From Neobacillus niacini (lineage in GTDB: Bacteria; Bacillota; Bacilli; Bacillales; Cytobacillaceae): DNA of 64,000 nucleotides. Within the stretch, counting starts at the first letter, position 1. Each line of letters opens with the position of its first letter. The DNA lies in NCBI RefSeq assembly GCF_030817595.1, contig NZ_JAUSZN010000001.1, positions 4,091,001 through 4,155,000 of the forward strand, read 5' to 3'. This document shows, in pieces, positions 24,581 to 32,547 of this stretch. The position numbers and the translations under genes were made by a program. The notes under the pieces are model-generated. The model was not told where the DNA came from. It ran no database searches and worked only from the letters and a program-made list of their open reading frames with translations.

Positions 24581-25192
24581 TGTGTTTTGCAATAACCGTA
24601 AAAAGTCAGCTTCACGATTCTTACTATTCAAGAACTCTCGACCAGCAATTGCGGATAATATTTTTCCTTTTCTCGAGGCATCGTTCACTTCTTTCAAAAC
24701 TCGCTGCCGGGCTGAAAATAAAAATTCTAGATACTCGTCAAATCCTTCATCAAATTGCTGTTCCAGCTGTTCCCTTATTTTCCTAGCCAAGGTTGGACTG
24801 GCTCCGCCTGTTGATACCGTAATACTCAATCGTCCCCGCTGAATATGTGAGGGTACATGAAAATCCGATCCTTCCGGGTCATCAGCAATGGTGACAAGCT
24901 GTTGGTCACTCGCCGCCATTTTTATAGACTGATTTAACTCATTGTCGTTCGTTGCGGCAAAAATTAAGAACGCATCCTCCACGTCTTCTTTTGAAAAGGA
25001 TTTTTCATGCCACTCTATACTTCCGCTGCTAGCTAACTTTATAAGTTCATCTGTGGCATTGGGGCTAATCACAGTGATAAGTGAGCCCGTACCAAGCAGT
25101 CCGGTAACTTTCCGTTCTGCCACTTTGCCGCCGCCTACAACGACTATCTTTTTACCCTCTAGCCTTAACATAATCGGATAATTCGAATTCAA
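24566..25192 (-). CDS. sirC: Precorrin-2 dehydrogenase, SirC/YlnF type
   Basis: Oxidises precorrin-2 to sirohydrochlorin with NAD+, the second step from uroporphyrinogen III to siroheme. The 208-residue product has the Rossmann motif VVVGGGKVAERKVTGLL (~17-33) and STGGASPTLARKIREQLE (~128-145), as in the Met8/CysG dehydrogenase domain. Start is TTG at 25192, seven bases after GGCGGGG; no ATG fits. It is last in nirB-nirD-cobA/hemD-sirC, so siroheme is made together with the enzyme that needs it. A separate ferrochelatase is not present in this window. Confidence 0.88.
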   Translation of the reverse strand: MNSNYPIMLRLEGKKIVVVGGGKVAERKVTGLLGTGSLITVISPNATDELIKLASSGSIEWHEKSFSKEDVEDAFLIFAATNDNELNQSIKMAASDQQLVTIADDPEGSDFHVPSHIQRGRLSITVSTGGASPTLARKIREQLEQQFDEGFDEYLEFLFSARQRVLKEVNDASRKGKILSAIAGREFLNSKNREADFLRLLQNTRNDV

Positions 25193-25210
25193 GCATACAC
25201 CCCGCCTTTC

Positions 25211-26647
25211 CTAAACAATCGGACACTGGATTAAGTATTCAACCAACGCTTCCCTGGTTGGAGAAACCGGCATTCCAGCTGTTACTAGACCAACACGTTC
25301 AACTTGCTCTTTTGTATGCTGCCCCATGCAAACCACTTGGACATCTTTTAAAAGGTCGAAAACGTCGATACCGCATTTCTTTAAGCCTTCGATAAATACG
25401 CCCACCGATGCCCCGCTTGGAAATAGCATCGTATTCACTTCTGCTTCCTCAAGCATTCGTTGAAAAATTGGCAGGAATTGCTGGTCGAGCTCTTTTTTAC
25501 TCGTGACTAAGAAATCAGCATGTTCAACCTCAAAGTTACGATCTTCTCCGACCACCAGCAAGCTTCCTTCTTGCGGCATGTCCTCGATGAGGCTAGCGAT
25601 AAATCCACGTTCTTTTAAGGCATTAATAGATTTGCTAGAGCCGCCATAGAAATCAGCCTTTATTTTTCGAATATCGATGCCCTTTTCAATAACCGCCTGA
25701 AATAATTCTCCAATACTTTCAGGGGATGTGAACAATATTTTATCGTAATTTGTGACATTCCCTACCTCAACAGGTAAAATCGTCTTTTTCCATTTTGGAA
25801 ATTCGATTACATCCGCACCCTGTTCCATTAATTCCTTTGCCAAACCGCTGGCACCTTCACTAGTACGGGCTAGGAGAATTTGTCTGCCGTATAATGGCAT
25901 TTTTTCAAACCAAATAATTTTTTCACGAAGGGATATAACCTCTCCCACAAGGATGATCGACGGGTTGCTAAACTTAGCCTCTAGAACCTTTTTAGAGATA
26001 TCACTTAAGGTCCCTTGAAGGGTTTTCTGGCGGCCAAATGTGCCCCAGTGAATTAAAATAACCGGAGTGCTTGAAGGCTTTCCGTGAGCGATCAGATTTT
26101 CACAGATAAACGGCAGATTCCCAACACCCATGTAAAAAGCAATGGTATCGACTCCGCGGACAAGACCTTCCCAATCAAGCATAGGTTTGCCATCAGTAGA
26201 TTTATCATGCGCTGTAACGACAGCAAACGATTCAGCATGCTCACGGTGGGTAACAGGAATTCCTGCATAAAGGGGGGCTGCAATCCCCGATGAAATGCCA
26301 GGAACTATTTCAAATGGAATTTGATAGAGAGCAAGAGCAGCCGCTTCTTCACCAACGCGGCCAAAAACACCAGGATCTCCGCCTTTTAACCGAACCACCA
26401 CTTTACCTTCCAGCGCCTTTTGTACTAAAAGGTCATTGATATTCTCTTGGCGTAATGTATGCCGCTCAGGTAATTTTCCGCAGTAAATCAGCTCGCAATC
26501 AGCTGGAGCAAATTCCAATAGCTTTGGATTGGCAAGCCGGTCATATAAAATGACTTCAGCCTGCTTAATTGCCTCCAAACCTTTTACCGTAATCAATCGA
26601 ACGTCCCCTGGCCCTGCTCCTACTAAAAATACTTTTCCTGATTCCAT
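25211..26647 (-). CDS. cobA-hemD: Uroporphyrinogen-III methyltransferase / synthase fusion
   Basis: A 478-residue two-domain enzyme. Residues 1-~245 are the SAM-dependent uroporphyrinogen-III C-methyltransferase (GAGPGDVRLITVKG at 10-23, VVRLKGGDPGVFGR ~84-97, PGISSG ~119), making precorrin-2. Residues ~255-478 match uroporphyrinogen-III synthase (LARTSEGASGLAKEL, ILFTSPESIGELF, MPVSPTREALVEYL). Together they take hydroxymethylbilane to precorrin-2. Such fusions are known in Firmicutes. Whether the HemD half is active here is not known: a housekeeping hemD would normally sit in the hem operon elsewhere. Start ATG at 26647. Confidence 0.9.
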   Translation of the reverse strand: MESGKVFLVGAGPGDVRLITVKGLEAIKQAEVILYDRLANPKLLEFAPADCELIYCGKLPERHTLRQENINDLLVQKALEGKVVVRLKGGDPGVFGRVGEEAAALALYQIPFEIVPGISSGIAAPLYAGIPVTHREHAESFAVVTAHDKSTDGKPMLDWEGLVRGVDTIAFYMGVGNLPFICENLIAHGKPSSTPVILIHWGTFGRQKTLQGTLSDISKKVLEAKFSNPSIILVGEVISLREKIIWFEKMPLYGRQILLARTSEGASGLAKELMEQGADVIEFPKWKKTILPVEVGNVTNYDKILFTSPESIGELFQAVIEKGIDIRKIKADFYGGSSKSINALKERGFIASLIEDMPQEGSLLVVGEDRNFEVEHADFLVTSKKELDQQFLPIFQRMLEEAEVNTMLFPSGASVGVFIEGLKKCGIDVFDLLKDVQVVCMGQHTKEQVERVGLVTAGMPVSPTREALVEYLIQCPIV

Positions 26648-26671
26648 CCTGCAGCCATCCTTCCAATCTCT

Positions 26672-26992
26672 TTATATAATAATATAAACGTTATCCGCTT
26701 CGACTTCCACTTGATAGGTTTTAACTTGCCCTTCGTCTGGTGCCTGTACCTTTCCGTCTACCAAGGAAATCTTCCAATCATACACTGGGCAGAAAACATA
26801 TTCACCGCTTACTAGCCCTTCCGTTAAGACTCCGCCTTTTGGATGTGGACTTCGATTTTCAATACCGTATACCTTACCATTTGTTACTTTAAATAAGGCG
26901 ACTTCCTCATCATTCATTTTTACGGAATATCCGGACCTAACTTGAAGGTCAGAATAATTAGCAACTAGAGTACGAGTTTTTGTTTCGATCAT
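26672..26992 (-). CDS. nirD: Nitrite reductase [NAD(P)H] small subunit
   Basis: A 106-residue Rieske-fold partner of NirB in NADH-dependent reduction of nitrite to ammonium. The fold is recognisable in VYGIENRSPHPKGGVLTEG and YVFCPVYDWKISLVDGK. Of the four Rieske ligands only one His and one Cys remain, at PHPKGG and FCP; the positions of the first Cys (Ser) and last His (Tyr) are replaced. Loss of the cluster is normal in NirD proteins, so the subunit is probably structural. It lies seven bases after nirB. Confidence 0.9.
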   Translation of the reverse strand: MIETKTRTLVANYSDLQVRSGYSVKMNDEEVALFKVTNGKVYGIENRSPHPKGGVLTEGLVSGEYVFCPVYDWKISLVDGKVQAPDEGQVKTYQVEVEADNVYIII

Positions 26993-26998
26993 TTATTA

Positions 26999-29413
26999 TC
27001 ACTCTCCAGCCTTAACAGTGTGTTTTGTGTAGTATTTATCTTTAATTTCTTCACTTTCAATTGCCTCGTTCCAAGGCTCAATGTATTTCTTTAACGTTTG
27101 ATCCATACGCTCATTTAATTCTTTTCTAGTTTCTGCGTTTGCTAGGACTTCCTTTACATGCTCTAAACCAACACGCTCTACCCACTTGGAAGTACGCTCT
27201 AAGTAATTTGCTGTTTCACGATAGTATTGTAGGTACGCTCCGGTCATTTCCATTACATCCGCTTCTGTTTTCACTGTAGCTAAAAGGTCACCTGCACGAA
27301 GGTCTACACCCCCATTACCGGCCACATAAATTTCCCAGCCGCCATCGATTCCAACAAAACCGATATCCTTAATTCCAGCCTCTGAACAGTTTCTAGGGCA
27401 TGCTGACACACCCATTTTTACTTTATGAGGAGTATCAAGACGTTCAAATTTCTTCTCTAGTTCAATTCCCAATGACATAGAATCCTGGGTTCCGTAGCGG
27501 CAGAACTGTGCTCCCACACAAGTTTTGACAGTGCGAAGTGTTTTTCCATATGCATAGCCGGATGGCATGTCCAGCTCTTCCCACATGCTAGGAAGGTCTT
27601 CTTTTTTGACTCCGAACAAGCCAATCCGCTGTCCTCCAGTTAGTTTTACAAGTGGAACCTCATACTTTTCAGCGACTTCGGCAATCTTTTTCAAGTCGGC
27701 AGCAGTTGTTACACCTCCATACATTCTTGGTACAACTGAGTATGTTCCATCCTTTTGGATATTGGCGTGCATTTTTTCATTTACAAGACGGGAGTCACGG
27801 TCATCCTTATACTCATCCATGTGAATCATACCTAGATAGTAGTTAATCGCAGGACGGCATTTCGTACAGCCTTCCTCGTTATTCCATTCTAGAACGTTCA
27901 TCACTTCTTTAAGACTCGTTAAGCCCTTTTCTTTAATTTCAGCAACCAACTCTTCACGGCTGATGGTTGTACATCCGCAAATGCTCGTTTTCTGCGCAGC
28001 GGATGCGTCAAATTGATCACCTAGTGTATAAGCTAGAATGTCATTTACCATTGGCTTACAGCGCCCGCAAGAACGTCCGGCATTCGTGCAGTGACTTACT
28101 TGATCAAGAGTTGTCAGACCTTGTGTTTTAATTACTTCAACAATGGCTCCTTTTGTCACGCCATTACAGCCGCACACCAATTCATCATTCGGCATGGAAG
28201 CTATATCACCGCTACCGCCTTCAGCCGAACATTGCGATTCAAAAATGGAGATTCCTGTGATATCTTCCTTTTTTGAAAGCATTCGGAACAATCTAGTGCT
28301 ATCTTTGGTATCACCATAAAGGACAATGCCCACAATCCTATTATCACGGACTAAAACCCGCTTATAGATCCCTTCGTATTCGTTATAGACCATAATTGAT
28401 TTTGTTGTACCATCTTCAAAGATCTCACCTGCTGAGTAAAGGTCTACTCCAGCTACTTTAAGTTGCGTTCCAGTTACGGAGCCTTCATATGGTGCAGCTT
28501 CTTTCCCACAAATTCTTTCAGCAAGGATTTTCCCTTGTTCGTATAAAGGTGCTACTAGGCCGTAAACAATTTCTCTGTGCTCGGCACACTCACCTACTGC
28601 ATACACATTTGGTGCACTTGTTTCCATAAAATCATTAACAACAATTCCACGATTTACATAAATTCCGCTTTCTTTCGCAACCATGGTGTTAGACTTGATC
28701 CCAATGGCCATTACAACAAGGTCCGCTCTTGCAAAAGATCCATCTTTAAAGCGAAGACCCGCAACACGCTCATCACCGATAATTTCAACTGTCTCTTTTT
28801 CCATCAAAAATCTCATGCCTTGAGATTCAAGCTCTGTTTTTAGGAGACTAGAAGCAATTGGATCTAACTGGCGCTCCATTAGACTTGGTATTAAGTGTAC
28901 AACATCAACCTGCATCCCAAGGTTCAGTAATCCTCGCGCTGCTTCAAGTCCAAGGAGCCCGCCTCCAATTACGACTGCCTTTTTATAGTTTTCAGCTGAC
29001 TTGATCATCATTTCACAATCTTTTATATCACGAAAACCGGTAACACCGATCTTGTCGGCACCTGGAATCGGCAGAATGAACGAGTTCGAACCTGTAGCAA
29101 TAATTAAGTCATCATACTCTACTTCACGCCCCTGGTCGGAAATGACCTTCTTTGCTGCTATATCAATCTTCGTTACTGCTTCTCCTGTGAATAACTGAAT
29201 ATTATTTTCTTTATACCAGTTTAGTGGATTAATAATGATTTCTTCGAAGCTTGTATCACCTTGAAGAATATTTGATAATTTTATGCGATTGTAGTTAGGA
29301 TGTGGTTCTTGTCCAAAAATAGTTATTTCAAATTGATTTGGTGAGAGTTTAAGAATTTCCTCAATCGTTCTAACCCCCGCCATCCCGTTTCCAATCATAA
29401 CTAGTTTTTTCAT
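26999..29413 (-). CDS. nirB: Nitrite reductase [NAD(P)H] large subunit
   Basis: A cytoplasmic enzyme carrying electrons from NADH via FAD, [2Fe-2S], [4Fe-4S] and siroheme to nitrite, giving ammonium. The 804-residue product has an FAD/NAD-binding part (~1-300; MIGNGMAGVRT at the start, VVIGGGLLGLEAARGL ~147). Two BFD-like cysteine modules follow, the first opening with C414-G-C416 and the second reading CGCTT. The siroheme/4Fe-4S ligands are C632-x5-C638 and C672-x3-C676. Start ATG at 29413 follows AAGGAGCG. It leads the nir/siroheme operon, with two FNR/CRP-type dyads upstream, which suggests oxygen-dependent or respiratory control. Also called nasD when used for nitrate assimilation. Confidence 0.95.
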   Translation of the reverse strand: MKKLVMIGNGMAGVRTIEEILKLSPNQFEITIFGQEPHPNYNRIKLSNILQGDTSFEEIIINPLNWYKENNIQLFTGEAVTKIDIAAKKVISDQGREVEYDDLIIATGSNSFILPIPGADKIGVTGFRDIKDCEMMIKSAENYKKAVVIGGGLLGLEAARGLLNLGMQVDVVHLIPSLMERQLDPIASSLLKTELESQGMRFLMEKETVEIIGDERVAGLRFKDGSFARADLVVMAIGIKSNTMVAKESGIYVNRGIVVNDFMETSAPNVYAVGECAEHREIVYGLVAPLYEQGKILAERICGKEAAPYEGSVTGTQLKVAGVDLYSAGEIFEDGTTKSIMVYNEYEGIYKRVLVRDNRIVGIVLYGDTKDSTRLFRMLSKKEDITGISIFESQCSAEGGSGDIASMPNDELVCGCNGVTKGAIVEVIKTQGLTTLDQVSHCTNAGRSCGRCKPMVNDILAYTLGDQFDASAAQKTSICGCTTISREELVAEIKEKGLTSLKEVMNVLEWNNEEGCTKCRPAINYYLGMIHMDEYKDDRDSRLVNEKMHANIQKDGTYSVVPRMYGGVTTAADLKKIAEVAEKYEVPLVKLTGGQRIGLFGVKKEDLPSMWEELDMPSGYAYGKTLRTVKTCVGAQFCRYGTQDSMSLGIELEKKFERLDTPHKVKMGVSACPRNCSEAGIKDIGFVGIDGGWEIYVAGNGGVDLRAGDLLATVKTEADVMEMTGAYLQYYRETANYLERTSKWVERVGLEHVKEVLANAETRKELNERMDQTLKKYIEPWNEAIESEEIKDKYYTKHTVKAGE

Positions 29414-29506
29414 GTTGGATCGCTCCTTATATGGTTTTATCTATGAATTTACGTTATTTAAGTTTTTCTCTATAGGTACATTGTAAATGCTTAGGTCTTG
29501 AAAAAT

Positions 29507-29522
29507 TGTGAGGTACATCACA
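29507..29522. promoter_or_regulatory. FNR/CRP-type site 1 upstream of nirB
   Basis: TGTGAGGTACATCACA has the perfect TGTGA-N6-TCACA form recognised by Bacillus FNR. It lies 94 bases upstream of the nirB start codon. Confidence 0.7.
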
Positions 29523-29535
29523 AATCATAACGATT

Positions 29536-29551
29536 TGTGAACTATTTCACA
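29536..29551. promoter_or_regulatory. FNR/CRP-type site 2 upstream of nirB
   Basis: TGTGAACTATTTCACA is a second perfect TGTGA-N6-TCACA site, 29 bases from the first. The inner halves of the two sites form a larger dyad: TCACAAATC and GATTTGTGA around ATAAC. Confidence 0.65.
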
Positions 29552-29592
29552 TAATTGTCATAAAGTAAGGGATGAATTGTTTAGTTGAAGAA

Positions 29593-29676
29593 TTTGGGAC
29601 ACCTTATTGAGGGTTTTGAACGCTTTTTAAGGTGTTTTGTACATTTTTCAAAATGTTTTGTACATTTAGACATTTT
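29593..29676. repeat. 21-bp tandem repeat, four units
   Basis: Units start at 29593, 29614, 29635 and 29656. The last three begin TTTTGAAC, TTTTGTAC and TTTTGTAC; the first is more diverged. The array lies between the nirB promoter and the terminator of the ABC transporter. The gap 29414-29784 holds no gene. Confidence 0.65.
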
Positions 29677-29691
29677 TTTCCATAAACTCAA

Positions 29692-29724
29692 CAAACAAAA
29701 ACCCCTTCTCTACAAAGAAGAGGT
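29692..29724 (-). terminator. Terminator of the ABC transporter genes
   Basis: CCTCTTC and GAGAAGGGG pair around TTTGTA on the minus strand, followed by TTTTTGTTTGTTG. Confidence 0.75.
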
Positions 29725-29784
29725 AAAAAATGTAATATTAATACATCATGTTGAAAGATGTTTATATCGACTATATCAGCAAGG

Positions 29785-30729
29785 TTAGGCTGCCACGTCT
29801 CTACGTGTAAAAAGGAGCCAGGAAATCAGATTGAACACGAGAAAATAGACAGCGAGCACTCCGATGGAAAAGGACAATGTCATTCCCTCTTGGAAAGGAT
29901 GTCCGTTCAGGTACTGGGTGAGATCCGTGTTGGCGAACAACAGGTACTTGCTCCAATCAAACCGCTGCAGTGCCTCCAAAACAATATTACCCGCAAACAA
30001 GGCACCGATGGAAAACCCGATTGCCATCGCGCTGCTTCGGAAGGCGGACGATATCGTAAAGGCCATGGTTACGTACATGACCGTAGATACTCCGTTAAGC
30101 ATATACGTTTTCCACAGATTGAGGACCATATTCCTTTCGACGATTTCCCCCTCCGCAGTCATACTGATCAATGGGAGATCCATGTATCCAAAGCCGTATA
30201 GAATTCCATTCACCACGATGGAAATGACAAACAGAGTGAGTAACAACAGCATGCCGAACAACAGAAAAGAGATATACTTTGAGACAAGAATCTTGACCCT
30301 GCTAGCAGGCCTGATGAGCAGAAGCTTGATCGTGCCGGACGAAAATTCTCCCGCCAAGCTGTCTCCCGCAATGATGATGGTGAAAATAGTAATCACGATC
30401 ATCATGCCTGCCGAACCGTTCACGCCATCCCACATTGTGCCGTCCGTTGAGCGAATATTCTGCTCCAAGTGATAGTCGTTAATGGCAATCCGCTCCTGGT
30501 AGAACATTCGATCATCTTCACCCAGATCTGGCTGCTTCAGAATTTCGCTATATAGCTGATTCTCCTGCTGCAGTGCTGCCCTCCAGCCCTCGCCTTGCGC
30601 CTTTTTCCCATCGGAATGCCATTCAATGAAATTGACAAAAAGTACGAAAGCTGCCATTAGTCCGACCAGAATCCACGTTCGCACCCGCCGGTAAATCTTC
30701 ATATTTTCATTGAGTACTAGATTAACCAA
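29785..30729 (-). CDS. ABC-2 type transporter permease
   Basis: A 314-residue permease of the ABC-2 (BcrB/lantibiotic-immunity) type. One N-terminal helix (~16-37), an extracytoplasmic loop of about 80 polar residues, then five helices from ~105 to the C-terminus (MMIVITIFTIIIAGDSL, YISFLLFGMLLLLTLFVISI). The EFSSGTIKLLLIRP-like cytoplasmic segment is typical of this class. Start is TTG at 30729, eight bases after GGGAGG, overlapping the ATPase stop. Base composition and codon use (CGG, GCC, CTG-rich) are visibly richer in G+C than in neighbours, suggesting recent acquisition. Substrate unknown; peptide antibiotic export or resistance is a reasonable guess. Confidence 0.82.
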   Translation of the reverse strand: MVNLVLNENMKIYRRVRTWILVGLMAAFVLFVNFIEWHSDGKKAQGEGWRAALQQENQLYSEILKQPDLGEDDRMFYQERIAINDYHLEQNIRSTDGTMWDGVNGSAGMMIVITIFTIIIAGDSLAGEFSSGTIKLLLIRPASRVKILVSKYISFLLFGMLLLLTLFVISIVVNGILYGFGYMDLPLISMTAEGEIVERNMVLNLWKTYMLNGVSTVMYVTMAFTISSAFRSSAMAIGFSIGALFAGNIVLEALQRFDWSKYLLFANTDLTQYLNGHPFQEGMTLSFSIGVLAVYFLVFNLISWLLFTRRDVAA

Positions 30730-31654
30730 TTTGTCTACCTCCCGTAATTTCCAAGAATCGTTCTTCTAGAGACTGGCTAACCATCTGCACGCCATAAATA
30801 CGAATATGATTCTTCATTAGCCCGGCTAGAATGTCCGGGATGCGTTCCCGCTCAGTGGTAACTTCGACGAGCCCATCTTGAATCAGTTTGACCTCCTGGA
30901 CTCCATCCATCTGTCTGATGGTCACCAGTGCCTGTTCCGGTGGCTGCGCTTGGATTAGATACGTTTGAGGTTGATCGTTCTCGCGGGTAAATTCTTGAAT
31001 TGGCATTACCTCGACCAGCTTGCCCCGCTGAAGGATAGCAACCCTGTCACACATAAGCTCCATTTCGGACAACAGATGGCTGGAGACAACTACGCTGATT
31101 CCTTCTGTACGGGTCAAATACCGCAAATAATCGCGCAGCTCGCGAATCCCAGCCGGATCAAGACCATTCGTAGGTTCATCCAGAATGAGCAGTGACGGCC
31201 GGTGCAGCAGTGCTTGGGCCACTCCCAGACGCTGGCGCATGCCGAGTGAGTATTTTTTGACTTTGTCATGGATGCGGTTTTCTAGCTTGACTAGCGAAAC
31301 CACTTCGTCAATCCGTTCCTTGGTTACCCCCGGTACCATTCGGGCGTAGTGAACGAGGTTTTGGTACCCGCTCAGATACTTGTACATTTCTGGACTTTCC
31401 ACGATGGCGCCGACGTGACGGATTGCTTGCTCGAATTCGGTTTTGATATTTTTACCCTTTATCAATATCTGGCCCTTCGTGATTGACATCAGTCCGACGA
31501 TCATGCGGATAGTTGTTGTTTTACCGGCCCCATTCGGACCAAGAAAACCGAAAATTTCACCTTTAGGTACGTTAAATGTAAGATCGTCGATGATGGTAGT
31601 TCGGCCGATTCGTTTGGTCACATGACTCAAGCTGATGATAGGTTCGTTACTCAT
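30722..31654 (-). CDS. ABC transporter ATP-binding protein
   Basis: A 310-residue ATPase of the BcrA/drug-resistance class that powers the adjacent permease. Walker A GPNGAGKTTT (~39-48), signature SLGMRQRLGVAQALL (~141), Walker B LLILDEPTNGLDP and the switch histidine in VVSSHLLSEM are all present. The C-terminal ~90 residues form the small regulatory domain seen in this class. ATG at 31654 follows CGGAGGAAAATGT. It shares the G+C-richer composition of the permease. No two-component regulator lies beside it, unlike many bacitracin-type systems. Confidence 0.88.
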   Translation of the reverse strand: MSNEPIISLSHVTKRIGRTTIIDDLTFNVPKGEIFGFLGPNGAGKTTTIRMIVGLMSITKGQILIKGKNIKTEFEQAIRHVGAIVESPEMYKYLSGYQNLVHYARMVPGVTKERIDEVVSLVKLENRIHDKVKKYSLGMRQRLGVAQALLHRPSLLILDEPTNGLDPAGIRELRDYLRYLTRTEGISVVVSSHLLSEMELMCDRVAILQRGKLVEVMPIQEFTRENDQPQTYLIQAQPPEQALVTIRQMDGVQEVKLIQDGLVEVTTERERIPDILAGLMKNHIRIYGVQMVSQSLEERFLEITGGRQIG

Positions 31655-31895
31655 ACATTTTCCTCCGTTAATGAAGATTTGGACATTTCGTCCTTTTGTT
31701 CACCATATAAAATATCCCTACTCTGTAAGGTCTTCATCACTTTTGAGATTCACAAAGCAAGATAGGAATTCCCAAAAGCAAAAACTATTTTTTATCAATT
31801 TGACTCTAACACATAATTTATTGTTTTACAATAAATAATTATTGATTATTATAATAAATATATTGTTAAGAAATATTCCATTTCAATATAGATAC

Positions 31896-31936
31896 GGAAA
31901 AAGCACTTCTCTGTCAGACAGGGAAATGCTTTTTAC
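31896..31936. terminator. Orphan hairpin with T run
   Basis: AAAAAGCACTTC and GGAAATGCTTTTT form an imperfect stem around a purine-rich loop and could terminate in either direction. No gene ends here, so it may be left from a lost gene. The surrounding gap 31655-32053 shows nothing else. Confidence 0.5.
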
Positions 31937-32053
31937 TTTAATTGTGCAACGAACCTGCACCACTATTTTCAACATTTAATTTATTACCCCGTATCTTTGA
32001 TCGGTTTTCAAACGTTTATAGATTGAAGAGATATTTAGAAGGGGGAGTTGTAA

Positions 32054-32137
32054 ATGACTCTGACTATTCTAGGTTTATATACGTCAAAACTTGAAGAAAT
32101 ATTTCAGACTAAAGCAGTAATAAACAATACTCCATAG
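32054..32137 (+). CDS. 27-residue peptide, possible decayed YrzI-like gene
   Basis: Begins MTLTILGLYTSK, similar in its opening to the YrzI-type peptide encoded 180 bases downstream, and stops after 27 residues. The ribosome site AGGGGGAG is strong, with normal spacing to ATG at 32054. The second half does not resemble the family, so it may be truncated or an unrelated small peptide. Confidence 0.35.
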   Translation: MTLTILGLYTSKLEEIFQTKAVINNTP

Positions 32138-32233
32138 TCACGATTACTTCGTTCACACACTATATATACTTTACCTATAAAAGTTTAGGGGTAAATTATA
32201 ATTAATAATTGGTCATTTAGGGGAGGGATTTTA

Positions 32234-32374
32234 ATGACCGTCAATATTTTGTTCTTTACCATTATGGTCAAAAAGCGAGAAATAAGTATTGAAGAAGCTA
32301 TCCACCAAGAAGTCGTTGAAAAAATGTATGAGAAGAATAAAGTTCAGCGAATTTCTATGTATGATTATATCTAA
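32234..32374 (+). CDS. YrzI-type small protein
   Basis: A 46-residue peptide starting MTVNILFFTIMVKKREISIE and ending with RISMYDYI. This matches my recollection of the YrzI family of small Bacillus proteins (MTxxILFxTxxxxKRExSxEE then a C-terminal RxISMYxL). ATG at 32234 has GGGGAGGGA upstream. Function of the family is unknown. A 13-bp perfect inverted repeat follows at 32418. Confidence 0.6.
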   Translation: MTVNILFFTIMVKKREISIEEAIHQEVVEKMYEKNKVQRISMYDYI

Positions 32375-32417
32375 CGCTTTTACTATTGCAGCACATTTTT
32401 ATAAAATATAACCTAGG

Positions 32418-32451
32418 TTGTCGGACGTTAACATTGGGTAACGTCCGACAA
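32418..32451. terminator. 13-bp perfect hairpin after the YrzI-type gene
   Basis: TTGTCGGACGTTA pairs perfectly with TAACGTCCGACAA around ACATTGGG. A T run occurs 12 bases further on (TCTTTTT), so it may act as a weak terminator or as a stabilising RNA end. Confidence 0.5.
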
Positions 32452-32504
32452 ATGCTGGTGTCTTTTTATACCTTTTTCATCTCGATTATTTAAATTATCA
32501 CTAT

Positions 32505-32540
32505 TTAAAAAGCCCAATTCATATGAATTGGGCTTAAAAA
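32505..32540. terminator. Terminator of pruA
   Basis: AAGCCCAATTC and GAATTGGGCTT form an 11-bp perfect stem around ATAT, with A and T runs on both sides. Confidence 0.9.
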
Positions 32541-32547
32541 ATTGATA

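Noticed and set aside
29864..30472. Plus-strand open frame of 202 codons
   Set aside because: Antisense of the ABC permease; its length reflects the higher G+C content there.
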